Shown here piece by piece: positions 34,482 to 43,034 of a DNA stretch of 64,000 bases. This stretch comes from Paenibacillus sp. JJ-100 (GTDB lineage: Bacteria > Bacillota > Bacilli > Paenibacillales > Paenibacillaceae), in the NCBI RefSeq assembly GCF_948329825.1, contig NZ_CAOJCM010000003.1, positions 310,001-374,000 of the forward strand, read 5' to 3'. The notes beneath the pieces are model-generated. The model saw only the letters and a program-made list of their open reading frames with translations, made no database searches and was not told the DNA's origin. Made by a program: the position numbers and the translations under genes. Within the stretch, counting starts at the first letter, position 1; every line of letters starts with the position of its first letter.

Positions 34482-35890
34482 GTCTGAATCCCCTCCTTCA
34501 ATCCTGTCTCAGCCAAAAAAGATTCCAGCACCCTGCTCCAACGGCTGCGCCATATGGATAGATCATAGGACAGCGCAGTTTCACGCGCATAGATGCCAAG
34601 CCGCTCACGCTCAGCGCGATTCTGAACGAGCCGAGCGAGAGCGGCAGTCAGTGCCTGTTCACCCGGAGGAACGAGCAGCCCGTTGAATCCGTCTTGAATC
34701 AGATCATTGAGTCCGCCTACATTCGAAGCGATGACCGGAAGGCCACAACTCATCGCTTCCAAACAAGCGTAAGAGGTTCCCTCCGAGAATAATGTTGGAA
34801 TAACGACGATATCTGCCTGATGGTAGGCGTGACGGATCTCTCTGAAATCATACGTATGCTGGTGAATCCGTGCTGCATGTGGATGTGTACGCTGCCAGTA
34901 GCGAAAAACTCTGCCCACCGTGCTGCCTTCCACAAGTTCTCCGGCGAATTCGATCTCCACATCGGCAAAAGCGCCTAGCAGTTTATCTGCAGCCAGCATC
35001 ATAGGAATGATGCCACGCTCACTGCTGATCCGGCGCGGATATAGAATGCGTATGGTAGGGGAAGACCCAGCAGGTTCATCATTCGTGTGATCCTGTATCG
35101 GATGATGAGTTGCCCAGGCAATGGTGTTTTCGACATACCCGCCATCGGGAATCTCCGTGTGATTTTGATCCAGGCTTTTTAGTCGAACCTGTCTTTCGCT
35201 GTGGCTCTTCGTCTCTGGGTAACCGTGAGGAAAGCTATCCTCTGATTCCTGAATCAACAGTTCTGGTTCTTCGGTTTGTCGAGTGCTATCATCCTTCCAC
35301 GCCGCAAGCCATTCTTCCTCATCATGCTGCGCGAGCGTCCTTCTTGGGGGAGCCGGAATGAAATAGGAAGTATCCACCGCATTAGGGATCAGTACAATCT
35401 GTTCTGGATCGTTATACGTACAGGCTGCACGACAGAAGGTCTGAAAATGAGAATCCACCGAGACGATGCGCACTAGTCCATCTAGCGCCAGTTGAATATG
35501 TTCGGCAACCTGACGTTTGGTATCAATCGGCAGGCCTGGACGATCCCAGTTGATCCCGTGACAGATTCCGAGGCTGCCAGGTTTGTAGTTAATGGGCTGC
35601 CAGATGCAACTTGCATAGATGATAGGCCCGCGTGCTGCTGCAGCCATTCGGTCAAAGGCTTCCGGTACATTCTCCATATCGTAATCGTAGCCATAGACGT
35701 CAATCTGCTCGGTCCGGGTCTGGAATGCTTCGAAATAGGACAGTTGATGTACCTCGGGGATATGGCCTAGCCCGCGAATCACACTGCATAGATCAAGAAT
35801 GTAACGCTCCAATCCGCCGCCAAATACACGGCCAAACTCGCGGTTATATCCATCCGTAAAACTGTGGGTCAGTATGCTGACCACGCCCAT
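34478..35890 (-). CDS. family-4 glycosyltransferase
   Basis: A 470-residue GT-B enzyme. N-terminal domain: GVVSILTHSF, FGGGLERYILDLCSVIRGLG. C-terminal domain: IRILYPRRISSERGI, then EGTSYACLEAMSCGLPVIAS, which contains the EX7E motif, and NGLLVPPGEQAL. A charged insert at about residues 205-290 (Glu/Asp/Ser-rich) separates the domains and is unusual. The family N-terminus and AAGGAGG set the start at ATG 35890, one base after the upstream gene's stop. It transfers a sugar from a nucleotide donor, probably to the same surface glycan. Confidence 0.88.
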   Translation of the reverse strand: MGVVSILTHSFTDGYNREFGRVFGGGLERYILDLCSVIRGLGHIPEVHQLSYFEAFQTRTEQIDVYGYDYDMENVPEAFDRMAAAARGPIIYASCIWQPINYKPGSLGICHGINWDRPGLPIDTKRQVAEHIQLALDGLVRIVSVDSHFQTFCRAACTYNDPEQIVLIPNAVDTSYFIPAPPRRTLAQHDEEEWLAAWKDDSTRQTEEPELLIQESEDSFPHGYPETKSHSERQVRLKSLDQNHTEIPDGGYVENTIAWATHHPIQDHTNDEPAGSSPTIRILYPRRISSERGIIPMMLAADKLLGAFADVEIEFAGELVEGSTVGRVFRYWQRTHPHAARIHQHTYDFREIRHAYHQADIVVIPTLFSEGTSYACLEAMSCGLPVIASNVGGLNDLIQDGFNGLLVPPGEQALTAALARLVQNRAERERLGIYARETALSYDLSIWRSRWSRVLESFLAETGLKEGIQT

Positions 35891-35891
35891 A

Positions 35892-36836
35892 TTACAATTC
35901 CTCCTTCCACGGGAGTAACCGCGGTTCAGGGTCCAGAATAGACTCATATTGAGCCAGACTACCCCATTCCCCATGCGGATCGATGCGTTTGTAACGTAAG
36001 TATTTTCGAACCCGATCCTCCAGACTGCCGGCCCAGCCGAGATGCTGTACTTTTAACTCTGTGCATACGCCTGGCAATACAGTACAAGATGGGGGGAGAC
36101 GAGGGACATGGTGATTCTGCTGCGGGTAAAAGTAAGGATAACCGGGCATATACCGGACAAGAGTGGCAGTATGCCTCTGGTGCATCGACCAGAGCTCATC
36201 TTCCCGATAATGAGTTCGGCCGCCCCACATATCGTAGAATCGGAAGGCAAACCAATCTGCATAATCCTGGTTAATAAGTTTGCGTATCGCCTTTTTGGCT
36301 TCTGTGCTGTATAGCTCATCCGCATCGACCGAGAGAAGCCAGTCTGGGCAGGTACTTATAGCTGCTTGCCACAGGGCGTTCCGTAGGCGCCATTCCTCGG
36401 AAAATAAAGGCTGCTCCAGCACCTCCAGGCGTACAACCTTTGGGAAAGCCCGGCATATATCCGAGGTGTCATCCGTACTGGCGTCATCCACGATGACAAT
36501 CTCATCCACGAATTCACTCAGATGATGCAGCACTTCCTCAAGATATCTCCCTTGTTCGTTACGTACCTGAAGCATCGCTGTCAGCTTGTTGTTTTTACTT
36601 TTACGTACCCGTTGTATAGGGGAGAATTGTTTGAATGCATCTACTCCCATATCCCGGTTAGCGGAAGCGTCCGGTTCCTCTTCGATCCGGGAGTTCATCA
36701 CGCGATGAATCTGACTTTGCTCGGTCGTAACGCCTGTATGCTCATCCGCTGCGGTTCGTTTGTCTGTATTTTGCGTTTGTAGAGAATCGTACATAATCGG
36801 TCTGCTCCCAGGGGTTCTGCGCTTTTTCGGGTCCAT
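35892..36836 (-). CDS. family-2 glycosyltransferase
   Basis: A 314-residue enzyme. The first 75 residues are a hydrophilic, low-complexity lead; residues 82-310 form the GT-A domain: LTAMLQVRNEQGRYLEEVLH, IVIVDDASTDDTSD, a DxD-type site in LLSVDADELYS, and ELKVQHLGWAGSLEDRVRKY near the C-terminus. It lies three bases after the TPR gene and one base before the GT4 gene, in the middle of a four-gene minus-strand operon. Confidence 0.86.
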   Translation of the reverse strand: MDPKKRRTPGSRPIMYDSLQTQNTDKRTAADEHTGVTTEQSQIHRVMNSRIEEEPDASANRDMGVDAFKQFSPIQRVRKSKNNKLTAMLQVRNEQGRYLEEVLHHLSEFVDEIVIVDDASTDDTSDICRAFPKVVRLEVLEQPLFSEEWRLRNALWQAAISTCPDWLLSVDADELYSTEAKKAIRKLINQDYADWFAFRFYDMWGGRTHYREDELWSMHQRHTATLVRYMPGYPYFYPQQNHHVPRLPPSCTVLPGVCTELKVQHLGWAGSLEDRVRKYLRYKRIDPHGEWGSLAQYESILDPEPRLLPWKEEL

Positions 36837-36839
36837 ATT

Positions 36840-38186
36840 TTAAGGCACCTCCCCAAGTAGCTGCTGAACGGCATGATCCAGCAGCTCCAGTTCAATAATG
36901 CGTGACAGAGCATCTTCATTCTCCAGCGCTGTCTCCAGAAACAGCCTCACCGCTCCGTGGCGCTCTCCCCGAAGAGCGAGAGCTGTACCTGATAATTGCC
37001 GATACTGACGGAGGCTGGTTTCGTCCTGAATGTCGATCGCATGGATCAACGCTAGCGCAGACTCTACGCACTCCGTCTCCTGATAGATACGAAACTTCCA
37101 ATGCCTTGCCGTTTCCCCACCAAGCTCATCCAAAATGCGCAGAGCTGTTCCATAATCGTCATTGATGCGAAGCAGCTCCGCTTGAACTAACGAAGTTTCT
37201 CCGGCTTCAAGCCAGCGGCATAATTGCTCGTAATGATGACGTTCCTGCTCATTGCTTGCGCTGATGCCAAAGACCTGTAAGGCTTCTTCGATCTGACCTG
37301 ACCTCGCATAGATGGAAGAAAGAAAGCGATAATGCGACACTACACAATCTTGCCGTCCGTTGATGACAGCTTGGATGAAAGATTCTTTCAACGAAGTCGT
37401 GGCCCGGGAATCCTCCAGCAAATATTCATAAGCGGACAGAAGAAACGAGATCGTTTCATGAGGACCTGTTTTGGTTCGAAGTTGTCTGTAATAATCGGCA
37501 CGCATACGGCTCTGAAGCGTCGTAATGTGGTCTGGCTTCCCGGCTAGTACCTCCTGCAATGCATGCATGAAAAACAGTTCATAGTCGCGCAGTGGAACGC
37601 GTGCTCCATGATGATGGATGTAACCGGCAGGAGAGGAGTCTTCTCCCCCTAACCAGACAGCACGGCTACCTTGAAAGAGTAGCTTCATGTACCGGGTTTC
37701 CGAAGAGGTCCCAACCAGGTCGGCAATGCCAACAAGCCTGGAGATGCTGTTCTCCCAGAGCGGAGAACTAGATTCATCTCCGACCGGTTCAGGAAGCAGG
37801 GCAATACATACTTGTGGATGCAGGGAAGCCACAGCGATCAGCCAGTAAGGATGGGCAACGACTGCAGCAGTGTTTGGCTCTTGTAATCGTGCCTCCGCTT
37901 CTTGCAGGGTAATCACTTGAATGGCTGTTGGCAGTTCTTCCTCTTCAGCAGTACGGCTGCTGACATAATAGATCGTTCCTTGCTGAGCCGCAAATAGAGC
38001 AGCAATCTCAGGGTAGGGAAAAGAAGACCAACCCCCTTTTCGAGGGAAAAGCACGAATTGAACCGGAGGGTATGCGGGCATAGACAGTTCGGGTGTTACC
38101 TTTTCCCATTCATCCTCCCATTCATCGGTGCAGTCGTCTGAACTTGTCTTGGAATCTGTATTGATTATCGAATCCAGTTGCTCCAA
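36840..38186 (-). CDS. TPR-like protein of the glycosylation operon
   Basis: A 448-residue protein, first gene of the minus-strand operon. After an acidic N-terminus (residues 1-40) comes a region with Rossmann-like strands (VQFVLFPRKGGW, GTIYYVSSRT, AAVVAHPYWLIAVASLHPQV) that could be a degenerate glycosyltransferase/GT-B half, then helical TPR-like repeats (about 230-445, e.g. FLSSIYARSGQIEEALQVFG). No donor-binding or catalytic motif was seen. TTG start at 38186 with GAGGTG 9 nt upstream. It may be a scaffold or chaperone for the transferases. Confidence 0.7.
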   Translation of the reverse strand: MEQLDSIINTDSKTSSDDCTDEWEDEWEKVTPELSMPAYPPVQFVLFPRKGGWSSFPYPEIAALFAAQQGTIYYVSSRTAEEEELPTAIQVITLQEAEARLQEPNTAAVVAHPYWLIAVASLHPQVCIALLPEPVGDESSSPLWENSISRLVGIADLVGTSSETRYMKLLFQGSRAVWLGGEDSSPAGYIHHHGARVPLRDYELFFMHALQEVLAGKPDHITTLQSRMRADYYRQLRTKTGPHETISFLLSAYEYLLEDSRATTSLKESFIQAVINGRQDCVVSHYRFLSSIYARSGQIEEALQVFGISASNEQERHHYEQLCRWLEAGETSLVQAELLRINDDYGTALRILDELGGETARHWKFRIYQETECVESALALIHAIDIQDETSLRQYRQLSGTALALRGERHGAVRLFLETALENEDALSRIIELELLDHAVQQLLGEVP

Positions 38187-38375
38187 CTGTAGTTCACCTC
38201 ACTCTCTAAGGATGTTTCTCCTATGTAAAGTTGTTGTAGCGCTTCATATAATCTGTCTGACACTAACATATGGGCGTTTACCTCTAAACATGAACATCTT
38301 CCATGAATACATACAGCGATTAGGTTAATGAAGCATCGAGGAAGGTGGTTGAATAGGCTTAATTTTATCTATTGT

Positions 38376-38389
38376 GTGACTGAGGTCAC
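38376..38389 (+). promoter_or_regulatory. second dyad upstream of cydA
   Basis: GTGAC-TGAG-GTCAC is a perfect dyad 25 bp upstream of the Rex site, followed by eight Ts. It could be a regulator site or a short terminator hairpin for transcription entering from the left. Confidence 0.4.
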
Positions 38390-38413
38390 TTTTTTTTCCT
38401 AGAAAGGGCCTGA

Positions 38414-38431
38414 TTGTGATAATTATCACAT
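38414..38431 (+). promoter_or_regulatory. Rex operator upstream of cydA
   Basis: TTGTGATAATTATCACAT is a near-perfect palindrome matching the redox repressor Rex consensus TTGTGAnnnnnnTCACAA. Rex senses NADH/NAD+ and releases DNA when NADH accumulates, so cytochrome bd would be induced at low oxygen. It lies 121 bp before the cydA ATG. Confidence 0.9.
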
Positions 38432-38552
38432 GTGAAAAATAGGTAATCTGGCACAATACGATCATTAACGTATTTGGGAGACAGAGAGCGAAGATGCCGC
38501 TTCAGAGCCCTGTACATATCTTGCTAATGCTAACAGAAAGAAGGGGTAACGT

Positions 38553-39968
38553 ATGGATCCGATTATGCTATCGCGTATCCAGTATGCACTTACAACGATT
38601 TTCCACTTTTTCTTCGTACCGTTGTCCATCGGCCTTGTGCTGCTGGTTGCGATTATGGAGACGTTGTATGTCATGAAGGGAAAAGAGATATACAAAACGA
38701 TGGCCAAGTTCTGGGGCAAACTGTTCCTGATCAATTTCGCCGTCGGAGTAGTGACCGGTATTTTACAAGAGTTCCAGTTCGGGATGAACTGGTCGGAGTA
38801 TTCACGGTTTGTTGGGGACGTCTTCGGTGCGCCACTGGCGATTGAGGCGTTGCTGGCTTTTTTTATGGAATCTACATTTATCGGTTTATGGATATTCGGC
38901 TGGGATCGTTTGTCTAAGAAGGTACATCTGGCCTGCATCTGGCTTGTGTTTGTGGGTACATTCCTCTCAGCACTGTGGATTTTGGCAGCTAACTCGTTTA
39001 TGCAGCATCCGGTTGGATTCACCATCAATAATGGCCGGGCAGAGATGACCGACTTTTTTGCGCTCATTACGAATGGACAACTTCTCGTTGAATTCCCGCA
39101 TACGATTTTTGGTGCGTTAATGACGGGAGCTTTTGTAGTAACGGGCATCAGTGCCTATAAACTAATGAAAAAGAAGGACGTGGAAGTGTTCCGCAGATCC
39201 TTCAATATCGCCGTTATTATCGGGCTTGTATCCTCGCTGGGTGTAGCTTTCTCGGGGCACTTTCAGGCTCAATATCTGGTGGAGACACAGCCGATGAAGA
39301 TGGCTGCAAGTGAGGGCACATGGACAACAACGGAAGATCCGGCACCGTGGACGGTCATTGCTTCCATTGACCCGGAGAAACAGGAGAATTCAGGCGAGAT
39401 CAAGATTCCTGGATTACTCAGTTATCTGTCTTATGGTAAATTCTCTGGTAGTCTCAAAGGCATGAAGGAGTTGAATGCCGAGTACCAGCAGAAGTACGGA
39501 CCTGGAGATTATATCCCGCCTGTACGAACGACGTTCTGGAGCTTCCGTATCATGATCGCTGCTGGCGGACTAATGATTCTGCTGGCGATGTATGGAACCT
39601 ATCTGGCTTGGCGCAAGAAGCTCGAAGTGGCCAAACCGTGGTTTATGCGTCTGATGATGTTTGCGATCTCACTACCGTTTATCGCGAATACAGCAGGATG
39701 GATTATGACCGAAGTGGGCAGACAGCCATGGACGGTATTTGGGTACATGACGACCGAAGCGGGTGTGTCGCCTAATGTATCCGCAGGTATGATTTTGTTC
39801 TCCACGATCGCCTTTACTGCGGCTTACACCGTTCTTGGCATCGTGATGGTTTACCTGTTTGTCCGTAAAATTAAAGCAGGACCATATGCCGTCGATAAGT
39901 CCGAAGAGCAAGACGAGTCTACGGATCCGTTTGACGTGGATGGGGGGTATTCCGTTGTTACTAAGTGA
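38553..39968 (+). CDS. cydA: cytochrome bd quinol oxidase subunit I
   Basis: A 471-residue integral membrane subunit that oxidises menaquinol and carries hemes b558, b595 and d. It begins MDPIMLSRIQYALTTIFHFF; His18 matches the invariant N-terminal heme ligand. LVEFPHTIFGALMTG holds a second conserved histidine, and GRQPWTVFGYMTT the family's GRQPW motif. About nine membrane segments are visible; the Q-loop is of the short Gram-positive type. A Rex site lies upstream. The start has AAGGGG 7 nt upstream. The cydB start overlaps the 3' end. Confidence 0.96.
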   Translation: MDPIMLSRIQYALTTIFHFFFVPLSIGLVLLVAIMETLYVMKGKEIYKTMAKFWGKLFLINFAVGVVTGILQEFQFGMNWSEYSRFVGDVFGAPLAIEALLAFFMESTFIGLWIFGWDRLSKKVHLACIWLVFVGTFLSALWILAANSFMQHPVGFTINNGRAEMTDFFALITNGQLLVEFPHTIFGALMTGAFVVTGISAYKLMKKKDVEVFRRSFNIAVIIGLVSSLGVAFSGHFQAQYLVETQPMKMAASEGTWTTTEDPAPWTVIASIDPEKQENSGEIKIPGLLSYLSYGKFSGSLKGMKELNAEYQQKYGPGDYIPPVRTTFWSFRIMIAAGGLMILLAMYGTYLAWRKKLEVAKPWFMRLMMFAISLPFIANTAGWIMTEVGRQPWTVFGYMTTEAGVSPNVSAGMILFSTIAFTAAYTVLGIVMVYLFVRKIKAGPYAVDKSEEQDESTDPFDVDGGYSVVTK

Positions 39969-40968
39969 GCTGTGGTTTGTACTGATCGCCGTATTGTTTA
40001 TCGGGTTTTTCTTTCTTGAAGGGTTTGACTTCGGAGTAGGGATGTCTACAGGTCTGATTGCTAGAACGGATCGTGAACGCCGCACACTGATTAACTCCAT
40101 TGGTCCGTTCTGGGATGGCAATGAAGTCTGGCTGCTGACCGCAGGTGGTGCTATGTTTGCGGCCTTCCCTCACTGGTACGCAACGCTGTTTAGCGGATTC
40201 TACCTACCGCTAGTTGTTGTGTTGCTATTGTTGATTGGACGCGGTGTAGCCTTTGAGTTCCGCAGTAAAATGAAACAGCAGCGCTGGCGTAAAACATGGG
40301 ATATCATCATTCTGGTGGCGAGTGCACTGCTTCCGTTCCTGTTCGGGGTCGTTTTTGCAACGTTGATGAAAGGTCTGCCTATTGACGAGCAGATGCAGAT
40401 GCATGCTGGTTTGCTGGATATCGTGAATCCATACACCGTTGTGGGCGGTCTAAGTGTAACTTTATTGTGTCTCGTTCACGGGCTGTTGTTTGCTTCCCTG
40501 CGCACGGTAGGTGAATTGAGAGAACGAGCACTTCATTTGGCGAAAAAGTTAATGATACCGCTGGCGGCAGTCCTTGCTATATACGCGATATTAACCTATC
40601 TGATGACCGATATGTTTGCTGTTCGCGGCTGGGCGCTATGGATTATGGTGGTGCTTGGTGCTGTGACACTGTCTCTTGCTGCTTACTTCATTCGTCAGCA
40701 GCGCGAAGGCTGGGCTTTTGGGATGACGGGTGCAGTGATTGCCATTGCCTTTGCATCCGTATTTATCGGACTTTTCCCAAGAGTCATGGTGAGTTCAATC
40801 GATTCGGCATTTGACCTGACCGTATATAACGCAGCATCGGGTGCTTATTCACTAAAAGTGATGACGATTGTAGCGTGTACCTTGTTGCCGTTTGTGCTTG
40901 GATATCAAATCTGGAGTTATTATATTTTCCGCAAACGTCTGAACGACCAGCACCACTTGGAGTACTGA
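39955..40968 (+). CDS. cydB: cytochrome bd quinol oxidase subunit II
   Basis: A 337-residue membrane subunit. SELWFVLIAVLFIGFFFLEG begins the first helix, followed by the conserved DFGVGM and GPFWDGNEVWLLTAGGAMFA. The start is read as TTG 39955, overlapping cydA by 14 bp, because GGGGGG lies 7 nt upstream and the protein then begins like its homologues (MLLSELW); ATG 39940 is the alternative. It ends 1 bp before cydD. Confidence 0.95.
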   Translation: MLLSELWFVLIAVLFIGFFFLEGFDFGVGMSTGLIARTDRERRTLINSIGPFWDGNEVWLLTAGGAMFAAFPHWYATLFSGFYLPLVVVLLLLIGRGVAFEFRSKMKQQRWRKTWDIIILVASALLPFLFGVVFATLMKGLPIDEQMQMHAGLLDIVNPYTVVGGLSVTLLCLVHGLLFASLRTVGELRERALHLAKKLMIPLAAVLAIYAILTYLMTDMFAVRGWALWIMVVLGAVTLSLAAYFIRQQREGWAFGMTGAVIAIAFASVFIGLFPRVMVSSIDSAFDLTVYNAASGAYSLKVMTIVACTLLPFVLGYQIWSYYIFRKRLNDQHHLEY

Positions 40969-40969
40969 C

Positions 40970-43033
40970 ATGGGACGCGGGCTCATGAAGCTGCCGGGGA
41001 TCCGGCCGGTACTTGCACTGGCCTCTATGCTAGTGTTGATGCAGGCATTGACGATAATTATGCAGGCCAAATGGCTGGCACAGGCCATTACAGCGTTATT
41101 TGACGGGGCTACTGTTTCTTCACAGTATCCGGTGCTGCTACTTTTCCTGGCTGCTTTTTCTGCCCGCTACGCCTTGTCATTCTGGTTGCAGCTTGTCACT
41201 ACGAGCTATGCAGAGAAAACAGGGACCAATCTGCGCAGAGAGATGACGGAGCAGTGGTTTCGTCTTGGGCCGCGTTATGCCAAAACAGAAGGAACAGGAC
41301 ATCTGGTGACGCTGGCGCGAGAAGGTGTTTCTCAGTATAAAACGTATCTGGAACTGTTTATCCCGCGTATGCTGGGCATGGGATTCACACCTGTTGTCAT
41401 TCTGCTCTATGTATTCAAACTGGATACGATGTCCGGCATTATACTCATGCTGACATTGCCTATACTGATCGTGTTTATGATCCTGATTGGTTTGGCAACT
41501 CAACGTAAGATAGATGGACAATTCAAGTCTTACAAAGCGCTGGCCAATCATTTTGTGGATACACTTCGTGGTTTAGAGACGTTGAAAACGCTGGGTCAAA
41601 GCAAGGCCCACGAAGGTTCCATTATGCGAGTGAGCCAGCGATATCGAAAAGCAACGATGTCCACGCTACGCATGGCCTTTTTGTCCTCATTTGCGCTCGA
41701 CTTTTTTACGATGCTGTCGGTTGCGTCGGTTGCAGTAGGTCTTGGTCTCCGGCTGACAGAAGGACATATGGCGCTATTCCCTGCTCTGACCGTATTGATT
41801 CTAGCGCCTGAGTACTTTCTGCCTGTACGCATGTTGGGTGCGGATTACCATGCGACATTGGATGGCAAGGAAGCTGGGGAAGCCATTCATCAAGTGATTG
41901 AACGAGGTAAGGCTACAGAACAGCGCCAGAATGAGGCCTATGCCGCTATAGCGGATTATGCTGAAATGCTGGATGAGAACGTATCTGGGAATGGAGAAGG
42001 AGACGGAAATGGGATTGGAATAGGAAGTAGACATGGCAATGATGTGGGCGTGGCGGAATCAATGCAGGCTTGTCCAGCTAACCTGAATGATCTTGATCGA
42101 AGGTCGTCTTCTCAGCCGCATCAACCTGTATCCACTTCACAGCTCCGGGTAGTATTTAACCGGGATAAACATGGAATGCATCTGGCGGCAACCGCAACAA
42201 CATCTTCTCCATCAGCTACAGTTGCTATGATATCTCCTAGCTCCTCTACTTCCTTAGACTTGGGAGATTCCTCGACATCCTTGTTCTCTTGGGGAGAACA
42301 TAGTCGATTAGCGCTGACGGATATTCAGGTTCAACATGAAGCAAAAGGAGCGTATTCTCTTCAGAACGTGACGTTCCAGCTGACGGGACTAGGGAAAATT
42401 GGAATCATTGGTGCCAGTGGAGCGGGGAAATCTACGCTGATCGATGTTCTTGCCGGTTTTCAGGTGCCAACAGCCGGACAAGTGTTGGTCGACGGTCAGC
42501 ATTTGACCCCGGAGATGCTTCAAGCCTGGCGTAACCAAACGGCGGCCATACCGCAGCATCCGTATATTTTCAGCGGTTCCATTGCAGATAATATCCGCTT
42601 TTACATGCCGGAGGTATCTGATGCAGAAGTGGCACAGGTGGCACAGGTAGCGGGGCTGACGAAGCTATTGTCATCCCTGCCCAAGGGGCTACATGAACCT
42701 ATTGGTGCAGGAGGCAGGCAGCTCAGCGGTGGACAGGAACAACGTGTGGCATTAGCAAGAGCTCTGCTGAGCGAACGCAAAGTTCTACTCCTAGATGAAC
42801 CTACGGCTCATCTAGATGTAGAGACCGAATATGAATTGAAGCAGACCATGTTGCCGCTGTTCGAAGGTAAACTGGTTTTCCTGGCAACTCATCGTCTGCA
42901 CTGGATGCCGCATATGGATTGGATTATCGTCATGGAACACGGGACAGTAGCAGAGATGGGAACACATCAGGAACTGCTTGCACGAAAAGGTGTGTATTAT
43001 CATATGATTCAGGCACAGATGGAGGCGATATAA
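40970..43033 (+). CDS. cydD: heterodimeric ABC exporter CydD, with long linker
   Basis: A 687-residue half-transporter that with CydC exports thiols (cysteine/glutathione in model systems) and is needed for cytochrome bd assembly. Six membrane segments (about 1-310), then the ATPase: Walker A IIGASGAGKSTL near 480, signature LSGGQEQRVALARAL, Walker B VLLLDEPTAHLD. Between them is an insert of roughly 110 residues (about 320-445), Gly/Asn/Ser/Thr-rich, that most homologues lack (usual length near 575). It begins 1 bp after cydB. Confidence 0.93.
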   Translation: MGRGLMKLPGIRPVLALASMLVLMQALTIIMQAKWLAQAITALFDGATVSSQYPVLLLFLAAFSARYALSFWLQLVTTSYAEKTGTNLRREMTEQWFRLGPRYAKTEGTGHLVTLAREGVSQYKTYLELFIPRMLGMGFTPVVILLYVFKLDTMSGIILMLTLPILIVFMILIGLATQRKIDGQFKSYKALANHFVDTLRGLETLKTLGQSKAHEGSIMRVSQRYRKATMSTLRMAFLSSFALDFFTMLSVASVAVGLGLRLTEGHMALFPALTVLILAPEYFLPVRMLGADYHATLDGKEAGEAIHQVIERGKATEQRQNEAYAAIADYAEMLDENVSGNGEGDGNGIGIGSRHGNDVGVAESMQACPANLNDLDRRSSSQPHQPVSTSQLRVVFNRDKHGMHLAATATTSSPSATVAMISPSSSTSLDLGDSSTSLFSWGEHSRLALTDIQVQHEAKGAYSLQNVTFQLTGLGKIGIIGASGAGKSTLIDVLAGFQVPTAGQVLVDGQHLTPEMLQAWRNQTAAIPQHPYIFSGSIADNIRFYMPEVSDAEVAQVAQVAGLTKLLSSLPKGLHEPIGAGGRQLSGGQEQRVALARALLSERKVLLLDEPTAHLDVETEYELKQTMLPLFEGKLVFLATHRLHWMPHMDWIIVMEHGTVAEMGTHQELLARKGVYYHMIQAQMEAI

Positions 43034-43034
43034 G

